Assembly: GCA_946902875.1 (NCBI GenBank)
Contig: OX336342.1
Coordinates: forward strand, 13,943,523-14,007,522
Length of the DNA stretch: 64,000 bases
Source: Nematopogon swammerdamellus
Lineage: Eukaryota > Arthropoda > Insecta > Lepidoptera > Adelidae
Direction: 5' to 3'
Numbering within the stretch: the stretch's first letter is position 1; each line of letters starts with the position of its first letter. The notes beneath the pieces are model-generated. The model did no database searches. It had not been told where the DNA came from and worked only from the letters and a program-made list of their open reading frames with translations. Below, in pieces: positions 44,136 through 54,150 of the stretch. Position numbers and translations under genes: made by a program.

Positions 44136-44595
44136 CACCTGTAACATATTAGGAGTAATGAGCATGTATGTATATAATACTAGCATTTACCCATGACTGC
44201 GTGCGCATTTATATTAACTGTTCAGCCCGCTGACGGCATGCCGTGACGTAGAAGTAAATTGATTGATTGGATTCGGATTGATTGATTTTCAGTGGTAAGT
44301 CCTACCATCTTGCAAGGATGGAAAGGATTTCCTTGCAGTGTTTTCCTTCACTCGCCGGAGCTGGGATTCGAACCCACAACCTCGCGCTTGAGAGGCCAGT
44401 AAAGCCCCAGATACTGAGTGACTCATCGCTTATGCTGTCAATTTCCCTCACATCTTTTCTGTACCGTTCTGATTGACTTCCATAAGTATTGTACATACCA
44501 TTGGTCTTACCTTTCAAAATTGTTCAAGTTAGGTGAAGGAAATCTGTGATATGATCGTGCTGCTTCGACCGCGTGTTTTGCAGAAGACGCCCCAC
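44093..44595. repeat. Tandem repeat unit 1
   Basis: The unit begins TCTTCTACGAGGTTCGCCG and ends GCAGAAGACGCCCCAC. It contains a SINE-like block in minus orientation: B box TGGGTTCGAATCC near 44370 and an ATCA/GATT-rich tail at 44260-44290. This unit lacks about 40 bases (CGACTACGGGCAAATTG region) that the other two have. Confidence 0.85.
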
Positions 44596-45134
44596 TCTTC
44601 TACAAGGTTCGCCGTTGTCACTGCTTGCAGGGGCAGCTCACCTGTAACATATTAGGAGTAATCATATATGTATATAATACTAGCATTTACCCGTGACTGC
44701 GTGCGCATTTGTATTAACTGTTCAGTCCGCTGACGGCATGCCGTGACGTAGAAGTAAATTGATTGATTGGATTCGGATTGATTGATTGATTTTCAGTGGT
44801 AAGTCCTACCACCTTGCAAGGATGGAAAGGATTTCCTTGCAGTGTTTTCCTTCACTCGCCGGAGCGACTACGGGCAAATTGTAAAGATTTTTACAAGGGC
44901 TGGGATTCGAACCCAAAACCTCGCGCTTGAGAGGCCAGTAAAGCCCCAGATACTGAGTGACTCATCGCTTATGCTGTCAATTTCACTCACATCTTTTCTT
45001 TACCGTTCTGATTGACTTCCAAAAGTATTGTACATACCATTGGTCTTACCTTTCAAAATTGTTCAAGTTAGGTGAAGGAAATCTGTGATATGATCGTGCT
45101 GCTTCGACCGCGTGTTTTGCAGAAGACGCCCCAC
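44596..45134. repeat. Tandem repeat unit 2
   Basis: This follows unit 1 directly and matches it closely over its full length, with the extra 40 bases around 44865-44900. The same minus-strand tRNA-like B box and GATT tail are present. Confidence 0.85.
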
Positions 45135-45254
45135 TCTTCTACGAGGTACGCCGTTGTCACTGCTTGCAGGGGCAGCTCACCTGTAACATATTAGAAGTAA
45201 TCAGCATGTATGTATATAATACTAGCATTTATCCGTGACTGCGTGCGCATTTAT

Positions 45255-45309
45255 ATGGTGAGAGGAAGGTTGCGCAACACAAAGTGTTGCGCAACCTTCC
45301 TCTCACCAT
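45255..45309. repeat. Perfect 26-bp inverted repeat, 3-base loop
   Basis: The left arm 45255-45280 is the exact reverse complement of 45284-45309, with AAA between (arms start ATGGTGAGAGGAAGG). It lies exactly at the 5' junction of the R2-like element. The right arm continues into the open coding frame, so the left arm looks like a snap-back copy of the element's 5' end. Confidence 0.9.
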
Positions 45310-48300
45310 GAGGCATTTTCGCCCAGAGACCGACTAAGCTTACCGAGCATATCCGAGACCACTTGGAAGCAACATGATCGATGCCTAGCCGAAAGACTTG
45401 ACCTCCCAGGCTGCAGGCAGAGTCCCGAAGATCAGCTGTATGACTTCCAGGGAACAATTTACAATTACTTCTCCGAATTGTACCCTGTTCGCTATCACCA
45501 CAACCCAATGGAAAGAGAAAACACTTTCAAAGCAAAGCTTAGGAGAAGGAAGAGAGAGTTGATAAAGCAGCTAAGGAAGGCTAAAGCCTCAGGAGACAGA
45601 AATCTATGCCACCAATTAGCCAGAGCGATGAGATCTATCCTAAAACTCATCCAGAAAGTATCTGAGCAAATTACGGTTGCTGGCAATGAATTTCGAAAGG
45701 CTCAGAATATAGCAGCTTTCGAGAAGAACCCCTTTTATTTCGCCAAAAAAGCTTTTAAGGAACAGCAGGGTACAATTAGGTTAAGTACGGACGAGATGTT
45801 CAACTACTTTAAATCCACATATACCACCCCGGAGGCAGATATAACTTACAGGGATCCACCAGCTCCAAAACCCAAAGAACCTGCTCTAGCATTTGATGCT
45901 GATTCACCGACGATGGAAGAGCTGGAATACCACATAAAAAGGAAACCAAATAGTTCCGCCCCGGGACCCGATGGCATACCATACATCATATACAAAAAAT
46001 GTCCATCAGTGCGGAAACACATGTTGAACATCTACAAAAGAATTTGGACGAACAGAGAAGTGCCAGACTGTCTTGGTAAAGCCGTGTTTGTTCTTCTACC
46101 AAAAAAGAAAGAAGTTACTGATCCCAAGGATATTAGACCTATAGCCCTTACGAACACAATTTCGAAAATATTCTTCTCCATTATACAGGCCAGACTACTC
46201 AAACACATGTGTACCAACGACTACTTACCGAAGAAGTACCAAAAAGGTTTTCTCCCAAGAGTTGCAGGGTGCCTCGAACATAATTCTTTGCTGACTGAAT
46301 GTCTTAGAGATGCAAGGAAGAATGAGAGACAATTAACTGCCACGTGGTTAGACTTTGAAAACGCCTTCGGTTCGGTGCGCCATGAGTTACTATTAAAGGC
46401 GCTAGAGTGGTATAATGTGCCACCTCTGATCTGTAATATAATAGCCTCCTACTACAAAAAACTTTCCTTTGTAATACAAGTAAAAGGCGAAACGGAGAAG
46501 ACACCGGAAATTCGTTACGGCATAGGACTTTTCCAGGGTTGCTGCCTCTCTCCTGTCACATTTAACATTGTTATCAACATTCTAATTGATACGCTTGTCG
46601 TAAAAGAAAAGAAATGGGGATACAGGTTCAAATATGGAGACACATATATGGCGGCCATCCTGGCATTTGCGGATGATATTACGCTGTTAACCCGCAATCC
46701 AAAACAAAATCAGTCGCTTCTTAAGGTGGTGGATGACTATTGTGAATGGACCAAAGGGATGAAGATAAAACCAGCGAAGTGCTACTGTTTGAGCTTAACC
46801 AGGAAAGGTTCAAAGTTTACCTCGAGCAATCCAGGTTTGACAGTAGCCGGAAAACCAATCGCAACCGTGGCTGATGAAGCTCCTTTTAAATTCTTGGGCA
46901 AAAGGATCACCAGCAGAGGAAAGGAGCATCCTACTGATGGTATTGTCCAACTTTTCGAAGAGAGCCTCCGCCAAACTGACAATCTTCCCCTCCTGGGTAC
47001 ACAAAAGGCATGGATTTACGATAACTACCTGACATCAAAACTTTCATGGCCATTTCTCGTCTACGACTTCACAAAGCAAAACCTGACTAAATTAGACTCG
47101 TATGTGACCAGATTCCTGAAATCATGGTTTGGACTGGCTCACCCGGCTGACTCGTCAACGCTATACAGATCTCACAATAACTTTGGACTGAACATTAAGA
47201 AACCGTCGATATTTTATCAAAAGGCGAGAATAGCCAAACGATGTATACTCAAAGACTCCAATGATAGCGCTATTCAAGCCTTACCCAACACATCACTATC
47301 AGATGAACTGGAATCGAGACTCGACTTCTACAAATCATTCCAAGTTGGTACACGCACCAATAGATCTGGATTGGGCATAGAAACAGCAAAGTCTGATAAA
47401 GAAATACTGAAAGGTTTTGCTCAGGAGGACATGGAACAAGGCTTCAAACTTCACGCCTTAAACCTAGAAATGCAGAATGATTGGCTAACAGTGGGTGACT
47501 TCTGCATCCCTCCTGCATTGAAGTGGAAATCCATAATATACAACTGGTCCCCTGAGCTGCTTAAGTTCTACTTAAATGCATTCCAGCTTACTCTCCCCGA
47601 CCCGAGTAACCTAGTTAGATGGGGGAAATCTACAAATAAACTATGCCCGTCATGTAAGGAGTTCGTAGGCACGGCCAAACATTTGTTATGCGGATGCAAA
47701 ATACTACTTGAGCGAGGCCAGTATTCCTACCGTCATGATAAAGTCCTCCAAATCATCAGAGAGGCCATCAACCTGTCAATTGCACGGACCAGGAAAGGGC
47801 AAACCAGTAGCGGCTTCCAGAAGGTCAACTTTGTGAAACCTGGAGCCAATAAGCTGCCCAAAGATAGGACTAAACCTTCTTCAATTTTGGGAGCAGCAAA
47901 GGATTGGGAATTGTTGATGGACACACATGAGAAGCATTACCAAATGCCTTCGGAAATCTGTACCACAGCATTAAGACCGGATATACTCATATTCTCAAAA
48001 GCGACAAAGCATGTAGTACTTGTTGAACTTACAGTTCCATGGGAAAGTAACATACCGAAGGACCACAACATCAAACTTAACAAGTACTGCAACTTAGTAG
48101 ACCGGATTGTGAGAAACGGATTCAAGACTGATCTCTTCGCTGTGGAAGTCGGAGCAAGGGGACTACCAGCGAAGTCGCTCTACAGTCTCTTCAAGAATCT
48201 AGGGCTCCCAAGATCGACGCTAAGCTCATATATGGAGAGAGCTTCGAAAACGTCACTGGAAGCATCCTACAGAATATGGATAGGTAGAGAGAGGGAGGTC

Positions 48301-48333
48301 GAGAGCGGGACTGGTGGTTTCCCCGCGTCCTAG
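45283..48333 (+). CDS. R2-like reverse transcriptase with restriction-like endonuclease
   Basis: The frame is open from just after a TGA at 45259-45261 to the stop at 48331-48333; the first in-frame Met is at 45508. Counting residues from codon 45478: APGPDGIPY at about 161-169, LPKKKEV with DIRPIALTN at about 206-222, LDFENAF (first catalytic Asp) at about 291, GLFQGCCLSP (motif 4) at about 349, and FADD (catalytic pair) at 397-400. After these come a C-C-H-C knuckle (CPSCKEF, HLLCGC) from 723, YRHDKVLQII, and the endonuclease core RPD at 833 with VELTVPWE about 15 residues later. This order (RT, CCHC, PD-(D/E)xK) is that of R2-type elements, which cut and reverse-transcribe at their target. 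No internal stop is present, so the copy is young. It is probably missing its N-terminus. Confidence 0.92.
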   Translation, partial: SVAQPSSHHEAFSPRDRLSLPSISETTWKQHDRCLAERLDLPGCRQSPEDQLYDFQGTIYNYFSELYPVRYHHNPMERENTFKAKLRRRKRELIKQLRKAKASGDRNLCHQLARAMRSILKLIQKVSEQITVAGNEFRKAQNIAAFEKNPFYFAKKAFKEQQGTIRLSTDEMFNYFKSTYTTPEADITYRDPPAPKPKEPALAFDADSPTMEELEYHIKRKPNSSAPGPDGIPYIIYKKCPSVRKHMLNIYKRIWTNREVPDCLGKAVFVLLPKKKEVTDPKDIRPIALTNTISKIFFSIIQARLLKHMCTNDYLPKKYQKGFLPRVAGCLEHNSLLTECLRDARKNERQLTATWLDFENAFGSVRHELLLKALEWYNVPPLICNIIASYYKKLSFVIQVKGETEKTPEIRYGIGLFQGCCLSPVTFNIVINILIDTLVVKEKKWGYRFKYGDTYMAAILAFADDITLLTRNPKQNQSLLKVVDDYCEWTKGMKIKPAKCYCLSLTRKGSKFTSSNPGLTVAGKPIATVADEAPFKFLGKRITSRGKEHPTDGIVQLFEESLRQTDNLPLLGTQKAWIYDNYLTSKLSWPFLVYDFTKQNLTKLDSYVTRFLKSWFGLAHPADSSTLYRSHNNFGLNIKKPSIFYQKARIAKRCILKDSNDSAIQALPNTSLSDELESRLDFYKSFQVGTRTNRSGLGIETAKSDKEILKGFAQEDMEQGFKLHALNLEMQNDWLTVGDFCIPPALKWKSIIYNWSPELLKFYLNAFQLTLPDPSNLVRWGKSTNKLCPSCKEFVGTAKHLLCGCKILLERGQYSYRHDKVLQIIREAINLSIARTRKGQTSSGFQKVNFVKPGANKLPKDRTKPSSILGAAKDWELLMDTHEKHYQMPSEICTTALRPDILIFSKATKHVVLVELTVPWESNIPKDHNIKLNKYCNLVDRIVRNGFKTDLFAVEVGARGLPAKSLYSLFKNLGLPRSTLSSYMERASKTSLEASYRIWIGREREVESGTGGFPAS

Positions 48334-48501
48334 TCAACGCAGACTAGCTGACGAGGGCTTGAAGCGAGCCGAAACGTGAAGCATGCGCGGGAAATTTAGA
48401 GTGGCCACTCGCTAGTCCCGGCCTCGATTAATACCCTCCTCTACTGCCGATGGGCCCGGATATGTTCGGTGAAGCCATCGTAAGCTTAGATCCACACCTT
48501 C
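48334..48501 (+). other. 3' UTR of the R2-like element
   Basis: It contains GACGAGGGCTTGAAGCGAGC, GGCCACTCGCTAGTCCCG and GATGGGCCCGGATATGTTCG. This block is conserved in the remnants at 25675, 39125 and 61985, so it is probably the part recognised for target-primed reverse transcription. Confidence 0.7.
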
Positions 48502-48923
48502 AACTGTTCAGCCCGCTGACGGCATGCCGTGAAGTAGAAGTAAATTGATTGATGGATTCGGATTGATTGATTGATTGATTTTCAGTGGTAAGTCCTACCA
48601 CATTGTAAGGATGGAAAGGATTTCCTTGCAGTGTTTTCCTTCACTCGCCGGAGCGACGACGGGCAAATTGTAAAGATTTTTACAAGGACTGGGATTCGAA
48701 CCCACAACCTCGCGCTTGAGAGGCCAGTAAAGCCCCAGATACTGAGTGACTCATCGCTTATGCTGTCAATTTCACTCACATCTTTTCTTTACCGTTCTGA
48801 TTGACTTCCATAAGTATTGTACATACCATTGGTCTTACCTTTCAAAATTGTTCAAGTTAGGTGAAGGAAATCTGTGACATGATCGTGCTGCTTCGACCGC
48901 GTGTTTTGCAGAAGACGCCCCAC

Positions 48924-50024
48924 ATTTTACGGACTTCCATGGTGATATCTGGGAAAAAACACACCAAGATTTTATTTATAAGATTATTAGTACCTACATA
49001 TGTACTTTGATGTGTGGTCGGCCGTTGTAGACAGGAACCTAAATTTGTTAGCTACTGCGGAAGTTGAGTCAGAGGGGAGTCATAAATATAGTCTAAGGCT
49101 GCAGACCCTATTTTACATTTATCGGATAGGACTGAGTGGAGAACAGCGCCACTCAATAAAAACCTTACATAATTAGCCAGCAGCATTGTTTTTTTTGTTC
49201 ATTGTGGATCTCTCGTAGTAGAGAACTAGAGACGTATTTCAATTTCCTGTACACAAAGGCGTGCGGCATCCATAATGATTATGGATGATACTGCACACTT
49301 TGAGGTTATGTTTGACAATTTTCACTACAACCCAAGTAATAACTAACTCTGTACTAACAGACAAAGGCAAGTATCCAAAAAAAAAACATGCTATAACAAT
49401 AAGTTATTTGAAAAATATAGGAGATATCGTGGAAAAATATGAAATATCGACAAGTATCAAAAGCACTTTTCTTACCTCCGTGAAGCACTGCACTTGACCC
49501 AAATACTCTTAACTGTTTGCTGCAAGCTTGGCGCATTCGTTTTCGAACGAAAAATGCTAGTAAAAGGCTTATCTCGTGTTTTTAGGTAGATGATTCTTTT
49601 CTTTGGGTAAAATTTCGTAAATTCTGGAATCCGTAATGTTGCCAGGTAAAAAACGAAGAAATGCTCAATTCAATTTGGAAATTGAATAAAAAAACCTTCT
49701 TACTGCGGTCTGAAAATACAATGAGGAGAAAATAATATATTTTACTGCTCCGTATTTTTTTTACAGCTGTAAAACTGTTAACGTCGTGCTTGGTGTAATT
49801 AGTTTGAATAAATTTCCCCATAAAACCCTGGACCTGGCAATTCGGTAATACCGGGGAAGTGCAGTGCTCTCTCTTTCATTTTGCATGAATTTTCTGTAGG
49901 GCTGTTCCCCTCGAAATTTTCCCACAACCTTGAAAACCAAAGAATATAATTTAAAACTTAGGCCACGACAGCCGGACTGGACTTGGCTCCCCGTGCTCCA
50001 CTGTCTATCTGTCAAAACAGCGTT
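48924..50024. other. Interior of the 7.2 kb element, unassigned
   Basis: AT-rich DNA between tandem unit 3 and the 5' terminal block. Short minus-strand frames exist (about 49354-49536 and 49761-50015), and one ends at a good donor (GGAG then GTAAG near 49476). I cannot recognise a THAP or catalytic domain in them. Confidence 0.4.
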
Positions 50025-50214
50025 GAGGGTTGCTATGTGTATAGATTTACCCGTAATTATCGGTGTGTACCGTATTTGTATACGGTAAATATCGATTACA
50101 TTATTAGGTAATATAATCTTCAGAATCTGGCAACACGAATTTAAGCACAGACAGTGACACCAGTGGATCCAACATAACGGCGAAGGGAAGATTTAGTTGA
50201 ATTGAAACGCTCTC
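50025..50214 (-). repeat. 5' terminal block of the 7.2 kb element
   Basis: This 190-bp block is the same sequence as 697-886 in reverse, including GGTAAATATCGATTACATT, TTATTAGGTAATATAATC and the terminal inverted repeat. It links the MITE and the large element. Confidence 0.8.
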
Positions 50215-50754
50215 TAGCATTATTTCTTTGCCTTTCACTTTATAAATATATATATTTTTTAATTAAATACTAACAACTTTTTGTTGCTTTATTTTTATGT
50301 AAAACACATATTTTATTAATAAAAATAACAAAGCACATTAATGAAATATTTCGCCCCGATGTCGGACTTTACTCTTTGGCTTCAGTCAAGTGAGAAATAA
50401 TGATTTGATAGATATGTTTTTTAATATTTTCTTCTTTTTTTATTATTTTTTATATAGAAATAGAAAGCAAATGATGGTTTTATGGATACATGGTGAGTGG
50501 ATGAACGTAAATTAATATGAGTTATGAGATGTGAAAGGTATACTGGTGATGTATGTTTAATTTAGTGAATGACGTTGAGGCCTGGTGGCCAAGGATCCAA
50601 TTATTTCTTTGCACAAGACTTATTATTAGTCTGTTGTGCACAAAACAGACCAAACCCCGTACGACACCTGAAAGCCTTTGTCGTGCCTGCTGTTCCTTCA
50701 CTCCTACTCCTTCTCCCGGAGCGAACCAATAGAAGCCGATATTCGTTTGGTCGG

Positions 50755-50835
50755 TAACTTGTTACTTGTTAGCTCAGTGGTAAGCGTGTAGGGTTTAAAT
50801 TTTTTGGACCATGGGTTCGAATCCCACAAAATCTT
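50755..50835 (+). repeat. tRNA-like sequence
   Basis: GTTAGCTCAGTGGTAAGCG (A box) and CATGGGTTCGAATCCCAC (B box) are spaced as in a tRNA, followed by a T run. The stems do not form a convincing cloverleaf, and similar heads occur at 12940-13015 and 37075-37140, so a SINE head or tRNA relic is more likely than a gene. Confidence 0.5.
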
Positions 50836-50869
50836 TTTGTTTTTTTTTCTTTTTTAAGCAATGTTAGGG

Positions 50870-51660
50870 TGTTTAAATTTTTTTAGGCTGTTTAGTTTTT
50901 TTATAACCACCTAAAAGCTTTATTTTCGGAAATATAAACGTAACAAAAACGACATGCACCGCCTCAAAATTAGGTTAAGGTTAATATATAGGTTAATATT
51001 TAATTTTAATTTTAAATTTTTTTTTTAATTTTTTTTCATTTTTAATTAAAAAAAAAATAAATAAAAAAAAAATAGGTTAATATATATTATTTTTTTTTGG
51101 TTCCCTGGTTATTTTTTTTTAAACCACCAAAACATCATTTATTTTTCACTTCAAGGAGTGTTTCCGCAGGATCGCAGGAACAGCAGGCACTACAATGGCT
51201 TTCAGGTGGCGCACCGGACCAAACGAATATAATACTGAAAGCTCTGGCGGCTCCTTCGGATCCTGCGATCCTACGGCTCGCTCGGGTTGACTCGGCTCGA
51301 AACGAAACACTCGGCTTGAAACGAAACGTAAAAAAAAACGACATGCACCGCCTTAACATTAGGTTAGGGTTAATATAGAGAAGATGCGTCGCGTCTGCGG
51401 AACTTCTTTCGTGAGACGGACTCTACGTACAAAGAAAAAGAAGCAAAGACATTTTCTTATTCGTTTGGTTGGGGTCTGGCACATGAAAGAACAAAGGAAG
51501 TCTGCCTGCGCGGATCAGCTGATTGTAAAAATTGTAAACAAATAGTATGGGTGAATGTTTTGGTGTTTAAAAAAAAAAATAACCAGGGTTAAGTTATAAA
51601 AGATGCGCATCTTCTATAAATTAACCCTAACCTAATGTTGAGGCGGGCGCAGGCAGGCCA
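50870..51660. repeat. Cluster of the TTAAAAA/AACC repeat family
   Basis: Several overlapping copies: TTATAACCACCTAAAAGC, AAACGACATGCACCGCC (twice), AACCACCAAAACATCATT, GAAGATGCGTCGCGTC, and TAACCCTAACCTAATG with GAGGCGGGCG. A core at 51150-51310 (CGCAGGATCGCAGG against GATCCTGCGATCC) is itself inverted. Non-coding. Confidence 0.6.
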
Positions 51661-52129
51661 AAATCCCATTCCTTTGTTCTTTTCTTTCATGTGCCGCTTG
51701 TGTTTGGTTGCCACATCGTCGCCTTAGTATTGGTTTATTCAATGTCCATTTTAGTAATTTTACGGGAGCAATTTTTTCGTTTTTTACACTATTTTTACTA
51801 TTTTAATCACTTGCATGGTTAGAAGCAGGTAAAGTACACATCTAAAGTAACGTAAAATGATAAAATGTATTTCATTATTCATCATATTAACGGAGTAATA
51901 GCTAGTTTAATTAGGATATTGAATAAAAATGCCAAATTTTGTTTTCATTATGTGATATTGGATAAGCTCAACAGGATATTGAATAATATTGCTTAATAAT
52001 TGTCCATTCTTTATTTATTCAATGTTACATTAAGATTATACACAGAGTGTTCATCAGGCGACAGCTACTAAAACCTTTTTTAGCGATATTGCACTCGAGG
52101 ATGTGTTCGACAAAGTTTTGTTTCATCTT
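51661..52129. other. Intergenic AT-rich DNA
   Basis: Nothing is recognised except the word AATGTCC/GGATATTGAATA, which recurs on the far side of the next repeat (52955-53000). The repeat block 52130-52905 may therefore have inserted into this sequence. Confidence 0.4.
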
Positions 52130-52905
52130 ACATACATACATACATAACTCACGCTTTTGTATCCCGACAATCAGGGTAAGCAGAGTAATCGGTGTTGTGC
52201 TATAAGTTCATACATACATACATACATACACATACATAACGTCACGGGTCACGCTTGCCTGCCTCCCAGTGGGGCAGGCAAAGACAACGGACCCAACCCA
52301 CGCAAACAACCCAACCGCCACGCGCTACGATCCTGACACACTTTTTCCGCCTCTTCCACTCTCATAATGTTCTTCATACATGCTCGTCGGTTACGGGTAC
52401 TACGCACCTGACCCTTTTCGAGCACATGCCCGATCTGGTCCAGGTACGTGCGTCTAGGGCGACCCTACCCGACTCTTCCACTAACATTCGCTCCATAGAT
52501 TTCTTTCATTAGTCTCCTATCATCCATTCTACAGACACACATACTCCTCCTATTCCACACGTACTCCTCTCAACGCGCGCATTTCGACATCATTTATCCT
52601 GCTCTCATGCTTCGCCTGCCATACCCAACTTTCACTCCCATAAGTACTCTGGTAAATTAAAGCACAACACCGACCACCACGCCTAGCACAGTATACGGAC
52701 GAGATAACTATCAAGCAGCAAGTGAGGCACGAAGACCCACCTGCTGCTTGACAAGGTGGAAGGACCGCGCCAAGGTGAGAGGTGGCTAGCCTTACGCCCT
52801 TTAGCGCGATACCTTGTCCTTATCCCTTAGTCGCCTTTTACGACATGCACGGGGAAATATGCAGTGGGGCTATTCTTTTTAAGTACCGGCCCCACACGGT
52901 GCCGA
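52130..52905 (-). mobile_element. LINE-like 3' end interrupted by a second LINE piece
   Basis: The outer parts, 52130-52215 and 52645-52905, are the repeat seen at 11660-11995. Between them, 52216-52645 is a reversed LINE coding fragment. Both pieces begin with ATAC microsatellite runs (52133-52145 and 52207-52235), as expected when one element inserts into the tail or body of the other. Confidence 0.7.
52240..52645 (-). pseudogene. RTE-like LINE C-terminal fragment
   Basis: On the minus strand, with frame changes, one reads YGSESWVWQAKHESRIN, DVEMRALRGV, then MDDRRLMKEIYGANVSGRV, RRTYLDQIGHVLEKGQ and ACMKNIM. This is the end of an RTE-type endonuclease/reverse-transcriptase protein commonly found in Lepidoptera. 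It is dead. Confidence 0.7.
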
Positions 52906-53335
52906 TAGGAAAATTATATCAAAATGAAATCGATAAAATGTATTCAATGTCCGGATATTGAATAGATAATTGCTAAATTCCATCTCAGTATGAGGATATT
53001 GAAACATAAAACCACTCCAAGGTGTACCTTTCCCAGTGAATTTTAAGGTTTATGTTAGCTTAAAATATTTGAAAAAAATAATCTATGATGACTGCATCAA
53101 TAACTCAATTTCGGTAAAATGGTCTATTGAATAAACCAATACTAAGGCGACGACATGTCAGTTTATAGATTTCTTTAATATATCAAAGAACATTACATTC
53201 ACTTATAGATATATTATACATAGATATTTGCGGTTACATTATTCTAATATTATTTATTGCTTCTATTATACTTACTTATAGTTATATATAGTACGTACTT
53301 ATATAGACGACGGACGGACATCTATTTGTATTTAC

Positions 53336-53687
53336 CTAATTTTGGGAATTTAGAAAATATAATTTGGCAGCCCTTTTAAACATTTTATTGGATGTTACAT
53401 TTTTAATTTCATTCGGAAGAGCGTTATAGATTTGTACTCCTTCAAATGTAATATTTTTCTTTCCATAATTAGTTCGGGCTGTAGATTCGTATATTACGCG
53501 CGCTTCTTGTAAAATAGGTGTGTATCTCATCATTTGCATTTAGCGTGAGTTCAGTGTGAATTTCCTTGTTCAAGATTTTTCTAAAATGCAGGCACGTGTG
53601 AAATTTGTAGATCAAGGAAATGTTTATAAGTTTTGTTTCCATAAAAGAGTGTAGTGTGTGTATGGTGTGTATGGGTCGGTACGACAC
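53336..53687 (-). pseudogene. L2/CR1-like LINE C-terminal fragment
   Basis: Two overlapping minus-strand frames read KFHTCLHFRKILNKEIH, DEIHTYFTRSARNIRIY, then RTNYGKKNITFEGVQIYNAL and PNEIKNVTSNKMFKRAAKLY. TRSA-x(n)-TNYGKK-x(n)-YNALP-x-x-IK is the usual C-terminal pattern of L2/CR1-type LINEs. The frameshift near 53500 shows it is dead. Confidence 0.75.
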
Positions 53688-53870
53688 CCGAATGTCAAGG
53701 CGGCTCCTTTCGTGCGAAAGAAAGTGGTACGGGTGAATGTTTTGGTTGTTTAAAAAAAAAATACCTTAACCTAATATTGAGGCGGCGCATGTAGTTTTTG
53801 TTACGTTTCTTTTCGAGCCGAGTGTTCACGAAAGGAGTCGCCTTGTCTTTCGGGTGTCGTATTCGTGTAT
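53677..53870. mobile_element. Small MITE with GTACGACACCCGAA ends
   Basis: GTACGACACCCGAATGTC with GGCGGCTCCTTTCGTG at the left is mirrored by CACGAAAGGAGTCGCC with TTTCGGGTGTCGTA at the right. The interior holds GTTTTGGTTGTTTAAAAA and GAGGCGGCGCATG, so this is one complete unit of the TTAAAAA/AACC family. Confidence 0.7.
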
Positions 53871-53879
53871 GGGTATGTC

Positions 53880-54150
53880 TGCCCCGGTGCGCAACCTGAA
53901 AGACTTCCTGGCTCCTTCCAGGCTGCTTTAGGCAGACTTCGGCTCGAAGGAAAGTGTGTTTTGGTGGTTTAAAAAAAAAACCATGGTTAATGTATAGAAG
54001 ATGCGTCGCGTAGCCGCGTAGCTCTCTATATTAACCCTAACCTAATGTTGAGGCGTTACATGTCGTTTTTGTTACGTTTCGTTTCGAGCCGATTGTATCG
54101 TTTCAAGCTTTCTTAGGTGGTTATAAAAAAAAATAACCTTAACCTAATTA
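53880..54150. repeat. Another TTAAAAA/AACC family copy
   Basis: It starts GCGCAACCTGAAAGAC, holds GTTTTGGTGGTTTAAAAA, the stem GAAGATGCGTCGCG, CTAACCTAATGTTGAGGCG and CGTTTCGTTTCGAGCCG, and ends in a second TTAGGTGGTTATAAAAA. It directly follows the MITE at 53677-53870. Confidence 0.6.

Larger units (their letters stand above)
45255..48501 (+). mobile_element. R2-like non-LTR retrotransposon copy
   Basis: The element occupies tandem unit 3. It has the fold-back 5' junction, a long uninterrupted coding frame and a 3' UTR ending at CCACACCTTC. Other copies in the window: 1-330, 25675-25935, 39125-39230 and 61985-62105. The copy is likely 5'-truncated relative to a full R2-type element, because no N-terminal zinc finger or Myb-like region is seen. 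Confidence 0.85.
45135..48923. repeat. Tandem repeat unit 3, split by retrotransposon
   Basis: The unit starts at 45135-45254, is interrupted by the R2-like element, and resumes at 48502-48923 (AACTGTTCAGCCCGCTGACG to GAAGACGCCCCAC). Comparison with units 1 and 2 shows the target ATTTATATTAACTG lost about two bases and gained no obvious target duplication. Confidence 0.85.
42991..50214 (-). mobile_element. 7.2 kb TIR element with P-like transposase relic
   Basis: The left end (GGGCGTTTCAATTCAAC, then TAAATCTTCCCTTCGCCG and TTATGTTGGCTCCACTG at 42991-43043) is mirrored at 50161-50214, about 50 bp with few differences. The left end lacks two bases of the terminal GAGAGCG. The transposase remnant is on the minus strand near the left end, so the element's 5' end is at 50214. 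The interior holds a fold-back (43205-43340), three tandem repeats and the R2-like retrotransposon. The MITE at 697-928 matches both ends. A clean target duplication is not visible. Confidence 0.75.
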
